Below the pieces are notes generated by a model. The model saw only the letters and a program-made list of their open reading frames with translations, ran no database searches and was not told the origin of the DNA. Below are positions 7,155-7,442 of a DNA stretch of 7,442 nucleotides, one piece after another. The translations under genes were made by a program, and so were the position numbers. This DNA comes from Lachnospiraceae bacterium. GTDB taxonomy: Bacteria > Bacillota > Clostridia > Lachnospirales > Lachnospiraceae. The stretch is taken from contig DMLD01000197.1 of assembly GCA_003453515.1 (NCBI GenBank), forward strand, positions 1 through 7,442, written 5' to 3'. Numbering within the stretch: position 1 is the first letter of the stretch; each line of letters starts with the position of its first letter.

Positions 7155-7159
7155 CTCCT
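7155..7159 (-). promoter_or_regulatory. Ribosome binding site of the vanW-like gene, favouring GTG 7144
   Basis: AGGAG on the minus strand. It leaves 1 nt to the in-frame GTG at 7153, too little for initiation, and 10 nt to the in-frame GTG at 7144. The product would then begin MRTKNRPHYLPAF. Confidence 0.6.
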
Positions 7160-7222
7160 ATTATAATACTGTCATCCCGGACTTGAAAAAATATTCCGAA
7201 TAGTTTACAATAATAATGTTAC

Positions 7223-7251
7223 ATTATAGCACTTTTGAAATTCAAATTCAA
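7223..7251 (-). promoter_or_regulatory. Extended -10 promoter of the vanW-hypE-like-lrp-aminotransferase operon
   Basis: Minus-strand TTGAAT (7251-7246) and a perfect TATAAT (7228-7223) are 17 bp apart, with TGC immediately before the -10 box (extended -10). The predicted transcript starts near 7216 and has a leader of about 70 nt. The -35 box overlaps the stop codon of the 32-residue miniprotein gene. The inverted repeat TTGAAATTCAA (plus strand 7235-7245) lies in the spacer next to the -35 box and could be a small operator. Confidence 0.75.
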
Positions 7252-7346
7252 GAGGCTATCGTGGCAACCAGCCCAAATACCATCGCAAGTATGAGGATTC
7301 CGCATATGATACCTGCGATCAAACGCTGTTTTTTACGGTTTAACAT
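7248..7346 (-). CDS. 32-residue single-span membrane miniprotein
   Basis: Short gene, ATG 7346-7344 to TGA 7250-7248, encoding 32 residues. The N-terminus is strongly basic (MLNRKKQR), followed by one hydrophobic span of about 20 residues (about 9-28, rich in Ile, Leu, Val, Ala and Gly) and a short end, VATIAS. By the positive-inside rule the N-terminus should face the cytoplasm. AAGGAG sits 7 nt upstream, a near-ideal ribosome site, which is the main reason to believe it is translated. The plan (basic start, one span, about 30 residues) resembles small Firmicute membrane proteins such as the stressosome-linked Prli42, but I see no sequence identity strong enough to name it. It is in the same orientation as the vanW-like gene, 103 bp upstream of GTG 7144, with no terminator between them. 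Confidence 0.72.
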   Translation of the reverse strand: MLNRKKQRLIAGIICGILILAMVFGLVATIAS

Positions 7347-7353
7347 GGTTTTT

Positions 7354-7359
7354 CTCCTT
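7354..7359 (-). promoter_or_regulatory. Ribosome binding site of the miniprotein gene
   Basis: AAGGAG on the minus strand, 7 nt before ATG 7346. It is the strongest evidence that the short reading frame is a gene. Confidence 0.75.
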
Positions 7360-7383
7360 TCTGTAAATGATCGTGAGCAACAC

Positions 7384-7442
7384 TTAAGCCGCTGAGCGAA
7401 TACTCAGGGAAGGATAATCCTTCCCAAAATCAATGAAAATGA
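7384..7442 (-). CDS. Possible C-terminal tail of an upstream gene
   Basis: One minus-strand frame is open from the right edge to TAA 7386-7384, reading FGKDYPSLSIRSAA at its end. It could be the last codons of a gene starting beyond the window, 37 bases before the miniprotein ATG. With under 20 codons visible this may be chance. No family can be named. Otherwise 7347-7442 shows only the ribosome site and the inverted repeats. Confidence 0.25.
   Translation of the reverse strand, partial: IFIDFGKDYPSLSIRSAA
7392..7425. repeat. Two back-to-back inverted repeats
   Basis: Plus-strand CTGAG-CGAATA-CTCAG (7392-7407) is followed directly, sharing base 7407, by GGGAAGGAT-A-ATCCTTCCC (7407-7425), a perfect 9-bp-arm palindrome that folds as a 7 bp stem with a 5 nt loop. 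Neither strand has a T-run directly after the hairpins, so they are not typical intrinsic terminators. They lie 46-79 bases upstream of the miniprotein ATG and could be an mRNA structure, an operator, or a terminator-like end of an upstream gene. Confidence 0.55.

Noticed and set aside
7160..7165. Second TATAAT on the minus strand as a -10 box for the vanW-like gene
   Set aside because: It abuts the ribosome site, so a transcript starting from it would lack that site, and no fair -35 box lies 16-18 bp upstream.
7433..7442. ATGAAAATGA at the right edge as the start of a plus-strand gene
   Set aside because: No ribosome site at a suitable distance and only three codons visible.
7347..7442. Riboswitch or T-box leader
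   Set aside because: The region is short and shows no T-box core or known riboswitch motif, only two small inverted repeats.

Overview
The window reads as a chromosomal stretch of a low-copy-element, Gram-positive anaerobe, most likely class Clostridia and plausibly Lachnospiraceae. This is an inference from AGGAGG-type ribosome sites, base composition near one half by eye, a VanW/YoaR-type envelope protein, a CheX phosphatase, and a histidine kinase with an SHDFRSP box. No mobile elements, CRISPR arrays, rRNA or tRNA genes were seen. Coding density is very high.

Region 1 (1-1993, + strand): the 3' part of an OmpR/PhoB-family response regulator, truncated by the window edge, overlaps by 4 bp (ATGA) with a two-membrane-segment sensor histidine kinase. 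Together they form one two-component system.

Region 2 (1980-2961, - strand): trmL (tRNA wobble 2'-O-methyltransferase) runs tail-to-tail into the kinase gene with a 14 bp overlap. One base upstream of it is cheX, an orphan CheY-P phosphatase gene with its own good sigma-A-type promoter.

Region 3 (3016-7144, - strand): a tightly packed run of four genes. In transcription order they are a VanW/YoaR/G5-type membrane-anchored envelope protein, an AIR-synthase/HypE-like protein without the usual HypE cysteine tail, an Lrp/AsnC regulator, and a PatA-like class I aminotransferase. Gaps are 7 bp or negative, so one operon is likely, driven by an extended -10 promoter at 7223-7251. The regulator and aminotransferase overlap by 4 bp and probably form a functional amino-acid module.

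Region 4 (7145-7442): a 32-residue single-span membrane miniprotein gene with a strong ribosome site, whose stop codon lies inside the -35 box of the vanW promoter. Upstream of it are two back-to-back small inverted repeats, and possibly the last codons of another - strand gene.

No clear new defence or mobile system is visible. The items most worth a second look are the uncharacterised HypE-like protein in an amino-acid operon, the miniprotein, and the stand-alone CheX.
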